DNA from: JACVRN01 sp036389255
GTDB taxonomy: Bacteria > Acidobacteriota > Blastocatellia > Pyrinomonadales > Pyrinomonadaceae
Length of the DNA: 64,000 nucleotides
NCBI GenBank assembly: GCA_036389255.1
Contig: DASVQI010000024.1
Coordinates: 806,001 to 870,000, forward strand
Reading direction: 5' to 3'
Shown here: positions 17,411 through 26,400 of the stretch, piece after piece
How positions within the stretch are numbered: position 1 is the stretch's first letter
How the letters are laid out: the number at the start of each line of letters is the position of its first letter
Translations under genes and position numbers: made by a program
The notes under the pieces: generated by a model
The model's database searches: none
What the model was told of the DNA's origin: nothing
The model's input: only the letters and a program-made list of their open reading frames with translations

Positions 17411-17439
17411 TTGACAAATGGTTTTGAACTATGTTTAAT
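17411..17439 (+). promoter_or_regulatory. Sigma70-type promoter of the riboswitch unit
   Basis: TTGACA (17411-17416), 17-bp spacer, TTTAAT (17434-17439). The aptamer begins about 50 bp downstream, as expected for a transcribed riboswitch leader. Confidence 0.7.
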
Positions 17440-17490
17440 ACAAGTGTCGTCGGAACCTGTCGGCGGCGCTGCTCTTTACATGACGGTTGC

Positions 17491-17600
17491 ACACGATAAG
17501 GGCAAACCTGCCGCGAGGCAGGGACGCAAAGCCGTGAGTCTCCAGTGGAAAATGGCAGTAAAAGCTGCAATTTTCTAGGGAGATTGTCTGGTTGCCGAAG
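17491..17600 (+). promoter_or_regulatory. Cyclic di-GMP-I (GEMM-I) riboswitch aptamer
   Basis: The diagnostic GEMM-I core is present in order: an AAGGGCAAACC segment (from 17498), a P2 stem CCTGCC/GGCAGG closed by a GCGA tetraloop (GNRA, 17513-17516), then GGGACGCAAAGCC (17521-17533). After a variable arm containing a pairing of GTCTCC with GGGAGA, the conserved GGTTGCCGA follows (from 17590). In known GEMM-I RNAs these parts form the c-di-GMP pocket and the tetraloop/receptor contact. A sigma70 promoter lies just upstream on the same strand. Whether ligand switches expression on or off cannot be read directly. Confidence 0.9.
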
Positions 17601-18055
17601 GCGATCTGAAGACAAGCCTTGACTTCATCCGACAAGCATATCGTGCCACTCTCGCTCCCGGGCCAATACGGTTCCCTGAGGGCTTGAGACGGCGCAAGAA
17701 AGCTTGACTCACCTCTAAATCTGCGGAAGTCACGGCTGGAATCACCCTGCAAAGCCCTGTTCGGATGGTTCCGTTCTCTTCAACCCGACACTTCCCTTCT
17801 GCTCTCAAAACCAGACACTAGCGTAATTCAAGACCCTGTAAGCGATAAGCTTTCGGGCGCGGGCTAGATTCGCGCTTTTGCGCCGCCTTCGCTCCCTGAA
17901 GGCGAATCCCTGTCGTCTGCCTCTTACGTCACAGGCTTCTCTCTATTTTTTCTCGCCCTTCACTTCCGGGAGGGCGCGAGTCCTACCCAAAGACCAAGGC
18001 TTCAGGGCGTTAAAGATTAAGCCGCCCGGCTAACAAGCAACATAAGGAGATAGTA
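17601..18055 (+). other. Long leader between the riboswitch and the first gene
   Basis: 455 bp with no supported gene. It holds a perfect hairpin CGCCTTC/GAAGGCG (17884-17890 and 17898-17904), a T6 run (17946-17951) preceded by a weak CCTGT/ACAGG pairing, and a CGCCCT/AGGGCG hairpin (17954-17959 and 17971-17976). These may be parts of the expression platform. An AAGGAG ribosome-binding site lies 6 nt before the ATG at 18056. Confidence 0.55.
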
Positions 18056-18751
18056 ATGAACAAGAGATTCTTCGTGATGGCCCTCTCGCTGCTGGCACTC
18101 TTCACAATCAACGTGAGCAAGGCGGACGCTCAGTCATGCCCGGTCGAGGGCTACGGCGTGCGCGTGCCCGTTCCCGTGGATAGAAACCTTCAGTCTCAAA
18201 TCGAAGTCACCTACTTCACCACGGACGACCCCAACGCGCTGCTTTCCGAAAAGGCAGGCATCAATCGCACCGGCAGCTACCTGAACATCAACACCAACCA
18301 GTTCGTAGCCAGGCTTTCGGCCCTACAGAACTCCGGTCTTGCCAGCATCAAGAAGCGCCAGTCGGCCACCACTTTCCTGGGCGAACTGGCCGAGCTTAAC
18401 CTTGAGCGCTCGCCCAACGGCAACAACGCGCGCATGGTCAACGCCAGCCTGTCGTCAAACAGCTTGGGCTATCTTTCCACGCTCAACCGGCAGACCGAAG
18501 TGGTCGTTTACAGAGGCTCGGCAGGCGACGGCGAATACTACCGCGTCAAGCTGCTTTCGTGGTTCGTGGATGTCACCGCCAAAGGCGGGCAGAAGAACGT
18601 TGACTTCGACGCAAACGTGCTGCTGAAGCCCGGCCAGACGGCTGTCTTCAAGCTCAGGAGCGACGCGGAGATTCAGCGCAACGGCTCGGCACGCAGCTAC
18701 ATAGCCGTCACCATGCGCTCGGTCAACAGCGCCAGCATGGCCAGAAAATAG
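18056..18751 (+). CDS. Unknown secreted protein under the c-di-GMP riboswitch
   Basis: 231 residues. The signal peptide is NKRFFVMALSLLALFTINVSKADA, cleaved before QSCPVEG. I do not recognise the family with confidence. The C-terminal half, with ASIKKRQSATTFLGE, then DVTAKGGQKNVDFDANV, then LLKPGQTAVFKLRS, weakly recalls the beta-rich C-terminal domain of secretins (a threshold, then a Gly-rich turn, then a GQT block). It lacks the N-domains and gate of a real secretin, so at most it would be a degenerate relative or a convergent beta-sandwich. There is one Cys in the mature protein and no transmembrane helix. The ribosome-binding site is strong. The next gene, 24 bp downstream, encodes a metalloprotease, suggesting a shared job at the cell surface. 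Confidence 0.75.
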   Translation: MNKRFFVMALSLLALFTINVSKADAQSCPVEGYGVRVPVPVDRNLQSQIEVTYFTTDDPNALLSEKAGINRTGSYLNINTNQFVARLSALQNSGLASIKKRQSATTFLGELAELNLERSPNGNNARMVNASLSSNSLGYLSTLNRQTEVVVYRGSAGDGEYYRVKLLSWFVDVTAKGGQKNVDFDANVLLKPGQTAVFKLRSDAEIQRNGSARSYIAVTMRSVNSASMARK

Positions 18752-18775
18752 GGGCGAATAAAAGCCTTTAATGCG

Positions 18776-19474
18776 ATGAAGCCATTTCTTTACAGTCTCT
18801 GTTTTGTCTTGTGTCTCTCCCCTCTGCTGTGGGCCAGGCCGGTCACGTTGAATAACGACCGGCCTGCCGCCCCCGGCAGTACAGGCGGCTCGGGCGTCTC
18901 CATGCCCAAGCAGTGCCAGACGGGAAAGACTTCGCCCGAAGGTATGAGCTGGCGGCTGAGCGCGAATAAGCCTGTGCGCGTTTATTACCTGAAAGACAAC
19001 TTCAAAGGGGCTGAGGCAGAGGCTCTCATGCGCGGCGTCAACAACTGGAACAGGGCGCTCATAGAGATAGACTCTCCCGTCACCTTTATCAATAGCGGCG
19101 AGCGAGAGAGCGTCGTGCGTGACGAGCTTACCATCACGGTCACACGCGGAGTGCCGAAGAGCAAAGAGCGCGTGGGCGAGATTAAGTTCTACACCAAGCC
19201 GAACGGCTCGGTTCGCATGACCGTGATAATCAGTCCGACGGTCACAGACCTCAACGCCCTGACGAGCTTGATGACGCACGAGCTTGGTCATGCAGTCGGC
19301 CTTGCGGACTGTTACGAATGCAAAAGAGGCACGACCGCCATGTCGGCTTTCAAGGGCAAGAACAAGGGCAACGATGTTTACGAGCCAAGCGCCTGCGACA
19401 AGTACGTAGTCGCCAACGGATATGCGAGCGCAGGCAAAGGGCAGACGCTCACGGCTTCGCTCGAACAGAAGTAA
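18776..19474 (+). CDS. Secreted matrixin-like zinc metalloprotease
   Basis: 232 residues with a signal peptide (LYSLCFVLCLSPLLWA). The metzincin zinc-binding motif HELGHAVGLAD lies near residues 168-178: two His and a catalytic Glu, with Asp as the third-ligand position in place of the usual His. An AMSAF segment downstream fits the Met-turn. The upstream part (RVYYLKDNF, then NNWNRALIEID, then RVGEIKFYT) matches the matrixin/M10-like fold. Cysteines at CYECKRG and SACDKY could form a disulfide. Length is that of a bare catalytic domain with no obvious long propeptide. It is the second gene of the riboswitch transcript and convergent with the next gene. Substrate is unknown; a surface protein is plausible given the c-di-GMP control. 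Confidence 0.85.
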   Translation: MKPFLYSLCFVLCLSPLLWARPVTLNNDRPAAPGSTGGSGVSMPKQCQTGKTSPEGMSWRLSANKPVRVYYLKDNFKGAEAEALMRGVNNWNRALIEIDSPVTFINSGERESVVRDELTITVTRGVPKSKERVGEIKFYTKPNGSVRMTVIISPTVTDLNALTSLMTHELGHAVGLADCYECKRGTTAMSAFKGKNKGNDVYEPSACDKYVVANGYASAGKGQTLTASLEQK

Positions 19475-19542
19475 GGCCGCCTAAGCTCGCAGAGCTTTAT
19501 GCCACTCATCTCTACATCCTTCATCAGACGAGCTCGCTTCTC

Positions 19543-22500
19543 TCAGCGTCTCGCCGCGTAGTCTCTCGTGTAAATCAATACAGCATCAACCGACGGCAGC
19601 TCGCTTCGGACGAGCCGCGTGTTGTAGCGCTCCATGTAGGCTCTGCGTACCTCCGTCATCGGATACGCTTCCGGCGCGGCGTAAGGATATTTCGTCATCC
19701 CGTGAAACGGTAAGGGGCTTATCTGGTCGGGGATGGCCGAGTTGATGTCCATCTCCTTGCTGTAGCCATCCGAGTAGAGCAGAAAAGTTCTAGTCCATCC
19801 AACGGGAAGCGGCGAAAGCTTGCGCGCGTCGAACCAGAGGCTCAGAGAGTCGCCGGGGCGCGAAATGACGAACATGTCGTCCGAGCCTAGAAGCAGCTCG
19901 CGCACGTCGCCCTCGCGCGTGTAACGGCCCGGCATCACCTTCCACGGCGAAGTGAAAGATACACGCTCGTAGTCATAGCCGAAGGGCTCTAGCCCGTCCG
20001 GCGTGACTTCGCGCGAGAACCCTCGCCAGCGTAAGTCGGCTCCGGCCGGGTCGAGCCGCGTCAACACTGCCGGATAATCGCCGCCCGAAGTATCCACCAA
20101 AATTTGATCCCAGAGGATTCGCATGTTGGTCTTGATGCGAACCTCGCGGCTCGGGCTCAGGAATTTACCCGTCAGGTCAACTGTGACTGTCTGCGGTCTT
20201 CCCACTGGGATGCCAATGTCTTCTATGACTGTGCGCCACTGGCCGCGCGCGTCCTTTACCTGAAGCGCGGGAAGCTGGGCCTGCTTGCCCGCCTGAGACG
20301 CCGCCAAGTTGTCGCTAGACCACGAGTAATCAGTCCAGCCTGTCAGGAGCAGCAGCACACGACCACTCGCGGCCCTTTCGTCCAGCTTCAGCGTCAGCCA
20401 GTGCTCTTCCGCGTAACCGCGCAGAGCGTCACGACGAAAATCGTCCGGGTACTTTCTATCCATGCTTGTGATGCGCGAGAGCATGTCGTGACCGTGCTCG
20501 TCCGTCGCGGCAAGGGGAGGCCGGGCGTCCTTTGTTTTGTAGAGAATGAAGGGGCGCGGCGGGCTCGTCATGCCTTCGTTCGGATAGACCTCAACGCCTG
20601 CGGGATGCGCGACGGCAATCAACTGCAAGCGGTCAAGGAAGAGCGCCTCTTCAAGCTCGTTGGTGACGCGAAGCTCAAAGCGGCCGTCGCGCTCCTTCAA
20701 CTGGTCGCCGCGAATACGCACGTACTCGTCCGGGTCTGGATGATTATAAAGGCCCGGCGCTTCCAGATAACCCATCTCGCCCGCGCCCATGAAATCCGTG
20801 ATGAACTCGAAGCGCTCGCCGTTCCACGCGTACAGGTACGGGCAGGAAGAGGGCTTGCGGTCAAGCTCCGTGACGCGCAGGACAGGAGCTTTACCGGCTG
20901 CGCTGGCAGACGGCGCGGTTGGCATCTCGGTTTCGGCCTGAACAATTCCTGCGGGCCATAGCACTCGCACGGCGTCTGCATTCGAGCGCTTGCCGAGCCC
21001 GAAGAGTACGTCTGCGGGCGCGGGCGCGGGGCTTGCCGAATAGGTTTCAAGCTTCTGCATCAGGCTCCCCGCGCGAGCCTCAATCTTTGCGCCGACGCCG
21101 CTACGGTTGCTGACCTTTCCGGTTAGATTGACGCGCAGGGACTGGTTGCTGTTGCCGCCGTCGTTGCGCGCTATTGACAGCTCGCCCGAAGATGAAAGGG
21201 CTACGATGTCCGTGTCGCCGTCCGTCTCTATGTCGCCTGCGGCGAAGAGACGCCCGCCGCCGCCGCCGGGTTGCGCGCCCGCCGTACTACTGGCAACGGC
21301 GCGCGCCGTCACGTCCGTCCAACCGTCCCCTACGTTGCGCGCTACGCGCAGCCCCTTATCCGTCATCACCAAGCAGTCGAGCAGCCCGTCGTTGTCGTAA
21401 TCCAGAAACTGCGCGCCGTTAGCGGCTGCGGTCGCGTCCGGCGCGGCCTGAGTCTTGAACCTCTCTCTTCCGTCGCTTGCTGCAAAGAGTCCCGCGCCGT
21501 CGCTTCTGCCAAAGAAGAAGTCCGTGTAGCCGTCTTTGTTGACATCTCCGGCAGCCGCGCTCGTCCAGCGCCCGGAGGCCGACAGCCCTACGTCCGATGC
21601 CACGTTGCGGAAAGTGCCGTCGCGCTGGTTGCTGTAGAGCGCGGGCGCTTTGCCGTAATCCAGAACCAGAAGGTCTATGTCGCGCCGGTTGTTGAAGTCC
21701 GTAGGAACTACTGCGGCCCAGTGGCCGACCGTGTCCAGCTTCGCGGCGGCGGTCGTGTCAGTGAACTTTCCGTTGCCGTCATTACGCAGGAGCATGCAGG
21801 CCGCGCCAGCGAAATCTTCCGGGAAGACGGCTTCGCCTCTGGGAGCTTTTGAGAGGTCTGCCAGCCCGGCTATGAAAACATCGAGGTCGCCGTCGTGGTC
21901 TGCGTCCAGAAAGGCTACGGACGAAGATAGATAGGGATAAGCCGGGAGCGCCGATGCGCTCGTCACGTCTGAGAATCTCCCTCCCCCGTCGTTATGATAA
22001 AGCGCAAGCCCGCCGTCTCGTATCACGAACAGGTCGGGCTTGCCGTCATTATCGTAATCGCCCGCGACCGCGCCCGTGGGTGTGCCTGTGAGCTTCGATG
22101 CCAGAGCGCCGGACTGACTCGTAATCTCTGACAGCTTGCCGCCATCGTTTCTGTAAAGACGCTGGCCGGAGGCTGTCGCCGTAAATAAATCGAGGTCGGC
22201 GTCGCCGTCCATGTCAAAGAGCGTCAGAGAGCCGCCAAGCGCTTCCGCTATCTCGCGCCTCAAGACATCGCCGGACTCGCGGCCTTTGAAGCTGCGCCCG
22301 AAGACGGGCGTGACCGTCGCGGCTTCTCTCGTGTTGATGTTTGAGTCTGACAGAATTGTTCGGGTCGCGTCCGTAAAGGCGACTGACGGTGTCGAGCGGT
22401 CAACAAGCTCAGGCTCCATGCCTGTCGAGGCGACGGCCTCTGCGTAGCGTCCCTGCTCAAGATAACTCTGCCCTAGTGTGGTTCCGCTTCCGCGCTGTCG

Positions 22501-23130
22501 CAGCTCCTGAAACTGGGCTATGACGCGCTGCCCTTCCTCGCGCTGGTTCGCTCTGAGCAGCGCCGTCCCCAGATTGTAGAGCGCCGTCCCGTTGTATGGC
22601 TCGACCGCCAGCGCGGCGCGGAAAGCCACCACCGCTTCCGCGAACTTTCGCTGCTGCATGTATAGCTGCCCGAGGTTGACGTTCGCGCCAACGTCGCTCG
22701 CATCTATCTTCAGCACGCGTTGAAAGGCTGCGATTGCGTCATCCGTGCGGTTCTGTGTCTTCGCTATCAGGCCGAGCAGGTAGTGCGGCTGCGGCGCGTC
22801 CGGCGCGAGCGTCATTGCCGCCTGCGCTTCTCTCTGCGCGCCCGCTACGTCCGGCACATTAAAGAGCGCTATCGCCAGATTCATGCGCGCCAGCGCCAGT
22901 TTCGGCTCAAGCTGCAACGCACGCCGGAAACTCTCCGCGCCCTCTTTGTACTTGAACTGCTCAAGAAGCGCCACGCCTATGTTATTGGCGCGGTAGGCTT
23001 GCTCGCGCGTCTGAAATGAAGAGGCTTGAGTCTGAAGATGAGCCGCCGCGTCTTTGAGGGCAGGCGGAGTCGAAGCCAGCAGGAGCGCCGCTATCAGAAG
23101 CAGGGCGAGAGAATGCGCGAAGTCTTTCAT
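19543..23130 (-). CDS. Giant secreted TPR + FG-GAP/VCBS + UnbV-like protein (paralogue A)
   Basis: 1195 residues. The signal peptide (AHSLALLLIAALLLAS) is followed by four or five TPRs (about 40-220, e.g. ANNIGVALLEQFKYKEGAE). A long FG-GAP/VCBS beta-propeller follows (about 270-660) with repeated calcium-type DxDxDGxxD loops such as DMDGDADLDLF, DYDNDGKPDLF and DADHDGDLDVF. An ASPIC/UnbV-like segment is near 665-730 (VLFGLGKRSNADAVRVLWPAG). The remaining 450 residues start with CPYLYAWNGERFEFITDFMG and match the C-terminus of the divergent neighbour (positions 23404-26910), but I know no domain name for them. Human CRTAC1 is an extracellular propeller of this kind. Function here is unknown; TPRs suggest partner binding. 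A good promoter precedes the gene. Confidence 0.85.
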   Translation of the reverse strand: MKDFAHSLALLLIAALLLASTPPALKDAAAHLQTQASSFQTREQAYRANNIGVALLEQFKYKEGAESFRRALQLEPKLALARMNLAIALFNVPDVAGAQREAQAAMTLAPDAPQPHYLLGLIAKTQNRTDDAIAAFQRVLKIDASDVGANVNLGQLYMQQRKFAEAVVAFRAALAVEPYNGTALYNLGTALLRANQREEGQRVIAQFQELRQRGSGTTLGQSYLEQGRYAEAVASTGMEPELVDRSTPSVAFTDATRTILSDSNINTREAATVTPVFGRSFKGRESGDVLRREIAEALGGSLTLFDMDGDADLDLFTATASGQRLYRNDGGKLSEITSQSGALASKLTGTPTGAVAGDYDNDGKPDLFVIRDGGLALYHNDGGGRFSDVTSASALPAYPYLSSSVAFLDADHDGDLDVFIAGLADLSKAPRGEAVFPEDFAGAACMLLRNDGNGKFTDTTAAAKLDTVGHWAAVVPTDFNNRRDIDLLVLDYGKAPALYSNQRDGTFRNVASDVGLSASGRWTSAAAGDVNKDGYTDFFFGRSDGAGLFAASDGRERFKTQAAPDATAAANGAQFLDYDNDGLLDCLVMTDKGLRVARNVGDGWTDVTARAVASSTAGAQPGGGGGRLFAAGDIETDGDTDIVALSSSGELSIARNDGGNSNQSLRVNLTGKVSNRSGVGAKIEARAGSLMQKLETYSASPAPAPADVLFGLGKRSNADAVRVLWPAGIVQAETEMPTAPSASAAGKAPVLRVTELDRKPSSCPYLYAWNGERFEFITDFMGAGEMGYLEAPGLYNHPDPDEYVRIRGDQLKERDGRFELRVTNELEEALFLDRLQLIAVAHPAGVEVYPNEGMTSPPRPFILYKTKDARPPLAATDEHGHDMLSRITSMDRKYPDDFRRDALRGYAEEHWLTLKLDERAASGRVLLLLTGWTDYSWSSDNLAASQAGKQAQLPALQVKDARGQWRTVIEDIGIPVGRPQTVTVDLTGKFLSPSREVRIKTNMRILWDQILVDTSGGDYPAVLTRLDPAGADLRWRGFSREVTPDGLEPFGYDYERVSFTSPWKVMPGRYTREGDVRELLLGSDDMFVISRPGDSLSLWFDARKLSPLPVGWTRTFLLYSDGYSKEMDINSAIPDQISPLPFHGMTKYPYAAPEAYPMTEVRRAYMERYNTRLVRSELPSVDAVLIYTRDYAARR

Positions 23131-23210
23131 GGACTGTAATCTATGATAGCCGGGAATCCGGCAATTCCGTTTTTGAATCTTATAAGACCGAAAAGAAGGA
23201 GACGCATCCG

Positions 23211-23238
23211 ACTATAGGTCAGAAGGCGCGATTGTCAA
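23211..23238 (-). promoter_or_regulatory. Sigma70-type promoter for paralogue A
   Basis: On the minus strand: TTGACA (23233-23238), 16-bp spacer, TATAGT (23211-23216), about 80 bp before the ATG at 23130. It sits in the 273-bp divergent region between the two giant genes. A plus-strand promoter was not clear; TGCTAATAT near 23304 is a weak extended -10 candidate. Confidence 0.6.
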
Positions 23239-23403
23239 GCTCAAACATCTTTCTCAATCAGGTGAGCGTTCTTCGCCGCGCATACTCATAGCCGGCGGGG
23301 CTATGCTAATATCGAACCGAATTTGAAGCTTAATCAGGGTACGCTTGCCCCCTTGCGCGCAGGCAACAGAGTGCTCCTTCCGGTTCCGTACAAAAAGCCA
23401 GTC

Positions 23404-26400
23404 ATGCGCCGCCCGTCATCGAAAAATCGTCAGGCCGCGAGCCTGCTCGCTCTCTTTCTGGCTCTCATCTCAATCTGTGCCGGTTGCCGCACAGGCACAA
23501 AGGTTCCCGAAAAATCTTCCCCCGTGTACAACGAGGTCGTGAGGGCGTTCTACGTGGGGCTGGCGGCGCTTCAGGTAGGCGACGACGTGAGGGCCGATAG
23601 CCGACTGGCCGACGTGACGCGGCTAGTGCCGGACGAGCCCGCAGGCTGGGCCAACTGGGGCCTTCTGGCCCTGCGCCAGAGGAGCTACGACGCGGCTGCC
23701 GAGAGGCTTGAGAAGGCCCGCTCGCTCGCGCCCGAAAGCGACCGCATCTCCTACCTCATAGGGCTTCTTGAAAGCAGCCGTGGCCGTTCGGCTGAAGCCA
23801 TAACGGCGCTCGGTAAAGCTGTCGAGCAGAATCCAAAAAACCTGCTGGCCGCATACAAATTGGCGGAAGAGACGGAGCGGCAGGGAGGCGAACAGAGCGA
23901 GGCCGAAGTTCAGCGCCTGATGCAGAAGATACTGGAAGCAGAGCCTGAGAACTTGGCGGCGTTGCTTGAGCTGGGGCGCATCAGCGCCAAGCGCGGCGAC
24001 GCAGAAACCCTTCGCGGCACCGTGGACAAAATCGCCGCGCGCTCTTCCAACTGGCCGCCGGAAGTGCAGCAGCAGTTGAGCGCGCTACAGGCGGCCGTCT
24101 CCGACCCGCGTCAGGCCGCCACTCGAATCGCCTTCCTGCGAAACGTGCTGGTGCGCGTGCCGGAGTATCGCCAGAGTCTCTCGCAGATTAAGCCGCCGCC
24201 GGGCGAGGAAGCCGAGCCTTTCACAAAATTCCTGCGCATGGAAGCGCCCGTTTTCGCGCCCGCCCCTGCCGACAATGCGCTCAGCTTCACGCCCGAAGAG
24301 ATACCCGCCGAAGGCGGCGCGCGTTGGAGCTGGGTCGGGGCCGTTTCCATGAACGGCGACGGAGCGCCAGTCCTGATAAAAGCGAACGCTCGTGAAGTTC
24401 GTCTCGCAGGAGGCTCTACTTTTCCATTTCCCGGCGGGCCGTCTGCCGTCTCACCGAAACCGGAAGCGATAACGGGCCTCGACTTCAACTATGATTTCAA
24501 GACAGACCTTGTGCTGGCGAGCGCGGGCGGCGTGCGGCTGATGCGTCAGGAGAATCCGGACGCGTTCGTTGATGTGACGGCACAGACTAAGCTGCCCGCG
24601 CCAGTTACGAACGGAGTCTACACGGGAGCGTGGGCCGCAGACGTTGAAGCGGACGGCGACCTCGATATTGTGCTGGGAGCCGAGAGCGGTTCGCCTACCG
24701 TGCTGAGAAACAACGGCGACCAGAGCTTCGCTGAGAATCATCCCTTCGCCGGAGTCTCCGGCCTGCGCGGCTTCGCATGGGCTGACCTTGACGCAGACGG
24801 CGACCCTGATGCGGCACTGGTTGATAACGGAGGCCGACTTCACCTCTACAGTAATGAGCGAACGGGTCAATTTGTAGAGCATCCCGCGCCCGCTAACGAC
24901 CAGTCTATAAGAGCTATCAATGTGGCGGACGCTAATCTGGACGGTGTCTTCGACCTGCTGACGGTGCGGGCGGACGGGACTATCAAAGGCATCTCCAATA
25001 AAGGCGAATGGCAGGCGTGGGACGTCTACGAGTTGGCCCGTATCGAACCTGTTTTTATAGAGGGCGAAAGACGCCTCATCGTAGCCGACCTCGACAACAA
25101 TGGCGGGCTTGACCTGCTGCTTACCTCTAGCGCCCCGCATCAGGGAGAGTCGGGCGTAGCAGATGCTGTACCTATTGTCTGGCTCAGCGATGAGCAGAAC
25201 AGCTTCAAGGTGCTTGATAAGCCTGCGGTGCCCGACTACTCTTTTGATGTCGCGGACGTGGATGGCAACGGGAGGCTGGACATTCTGGGCCTTAGCGCCG
25301 GGGGTCAGGTCGTTCAGGCTAAGAATCGAGGCTCGAAGAGCTATCACTGGCAGGCCATACGCCCGCGCGCCGCTAAGGCCGTTGGCGACCAGCGCATCAA
25401 CTCCTTCGGCATAGGCGGAGAGATGGAGATACGCGCCGGGCTGCTCGTGCAGAAGCGGCCCATCACCGGCCCTTTGGTTCACTTCGGCCTCGGAGAACAA
25501 CTGAGCGCGGATGTTGCCAGAATCGTCTGGCCCAACGGCAGCGTGCGCGCCGAGTTTGAGTTAAAGGCCGATCAGGTAATTACTGCGGAGCAGCGCTTGA
25601 AAGGCTCCTGCCCGTTCCTCTTTGCTTTCGACGGCAAAGAGATGAAGTTTGTGAAGGACGCTGTGCCATGGGGCTCCGCCATCGGGCTTCGCATCAACAC
25701 GCTCGGCACGGCGCGCGTAGAAGCCACAGAAGAGTGGTACAAAATCGGCAGAGAGCAGCTAGCTCCCCGCGAAGGCTTTTATGACCTGACGATAACGGCC
25801 GAGCTTTGGGAGACGTACTACTACGACCACTTTCAGCTTATGACCGTAGACCATCCGGAGGGGACGGAAATCTTCGTTGACGAGCGTTTCGCCATCCCGC
25901 CCGTGAAGCTGGCCGTCACGACCACCCGGACGCCGCGGAAGATTGCGCGCGCGCGGGACGATTCCGGACAGGATGTGACAGAGACAGTAAGCAGGCTGGA
26001 CGAGAAGTATCTTGACACCTTCGGGCGCGGCACTTATCAGGGCGTGACGCGCGACCATTATGTGGAGATTGACCTCGGTGATGAAGCGCCACAGGATGGG
26101 CCGCTCTATCTGATAGCGCAAGGCTGGATGCACCCTACCGATTCTTCCATCAACGTCGCCATCAGTCAGGGCGAGCAGGTGCGCGCTCACCCGCTCAGCC
26201 TTGAAGTCCCGGACGGGCGCGGCGGCTGGGTAGTGGCGGAAGCCAATCTGGGCTTTCCTGCCGGCCGCAAGAAGATTTGCCTGTTCGATTTGTCAAAGGT
26301 CTTTCGCCCGAACACGCCGCGCCGCGTGCGGCTGCGAACCAATCTTGAAATCTTCTGGGACTCGTTCGAATGGGCCGCAGGCTTGCCGGACACGACCTTG

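Noticed and set aside
17952..17981. Hairpin next to a T-run as a rho-independent terminator
   Set aside because: On the plus strand the T-run precedes this stem, and on the minus strand the stem is followed by A residues, so the orientation is wrong for a terminator in either direction.
23323..23403. TTG start that would make the giant paralogue B exactly as long as paralogue A (1195 residues)
   Set aside because: The extra 27 residues precede a proper signal peptide that begins at the ATG at 23404; the equal length is coincidence.
24451..25500. Long minus-strand open frame (349 residues)
   Set aside because: Antisense shadow of the FG-GAP region of the plus-strand giant gene; composition is biased, with no domain, signal or ribosome-binding site.
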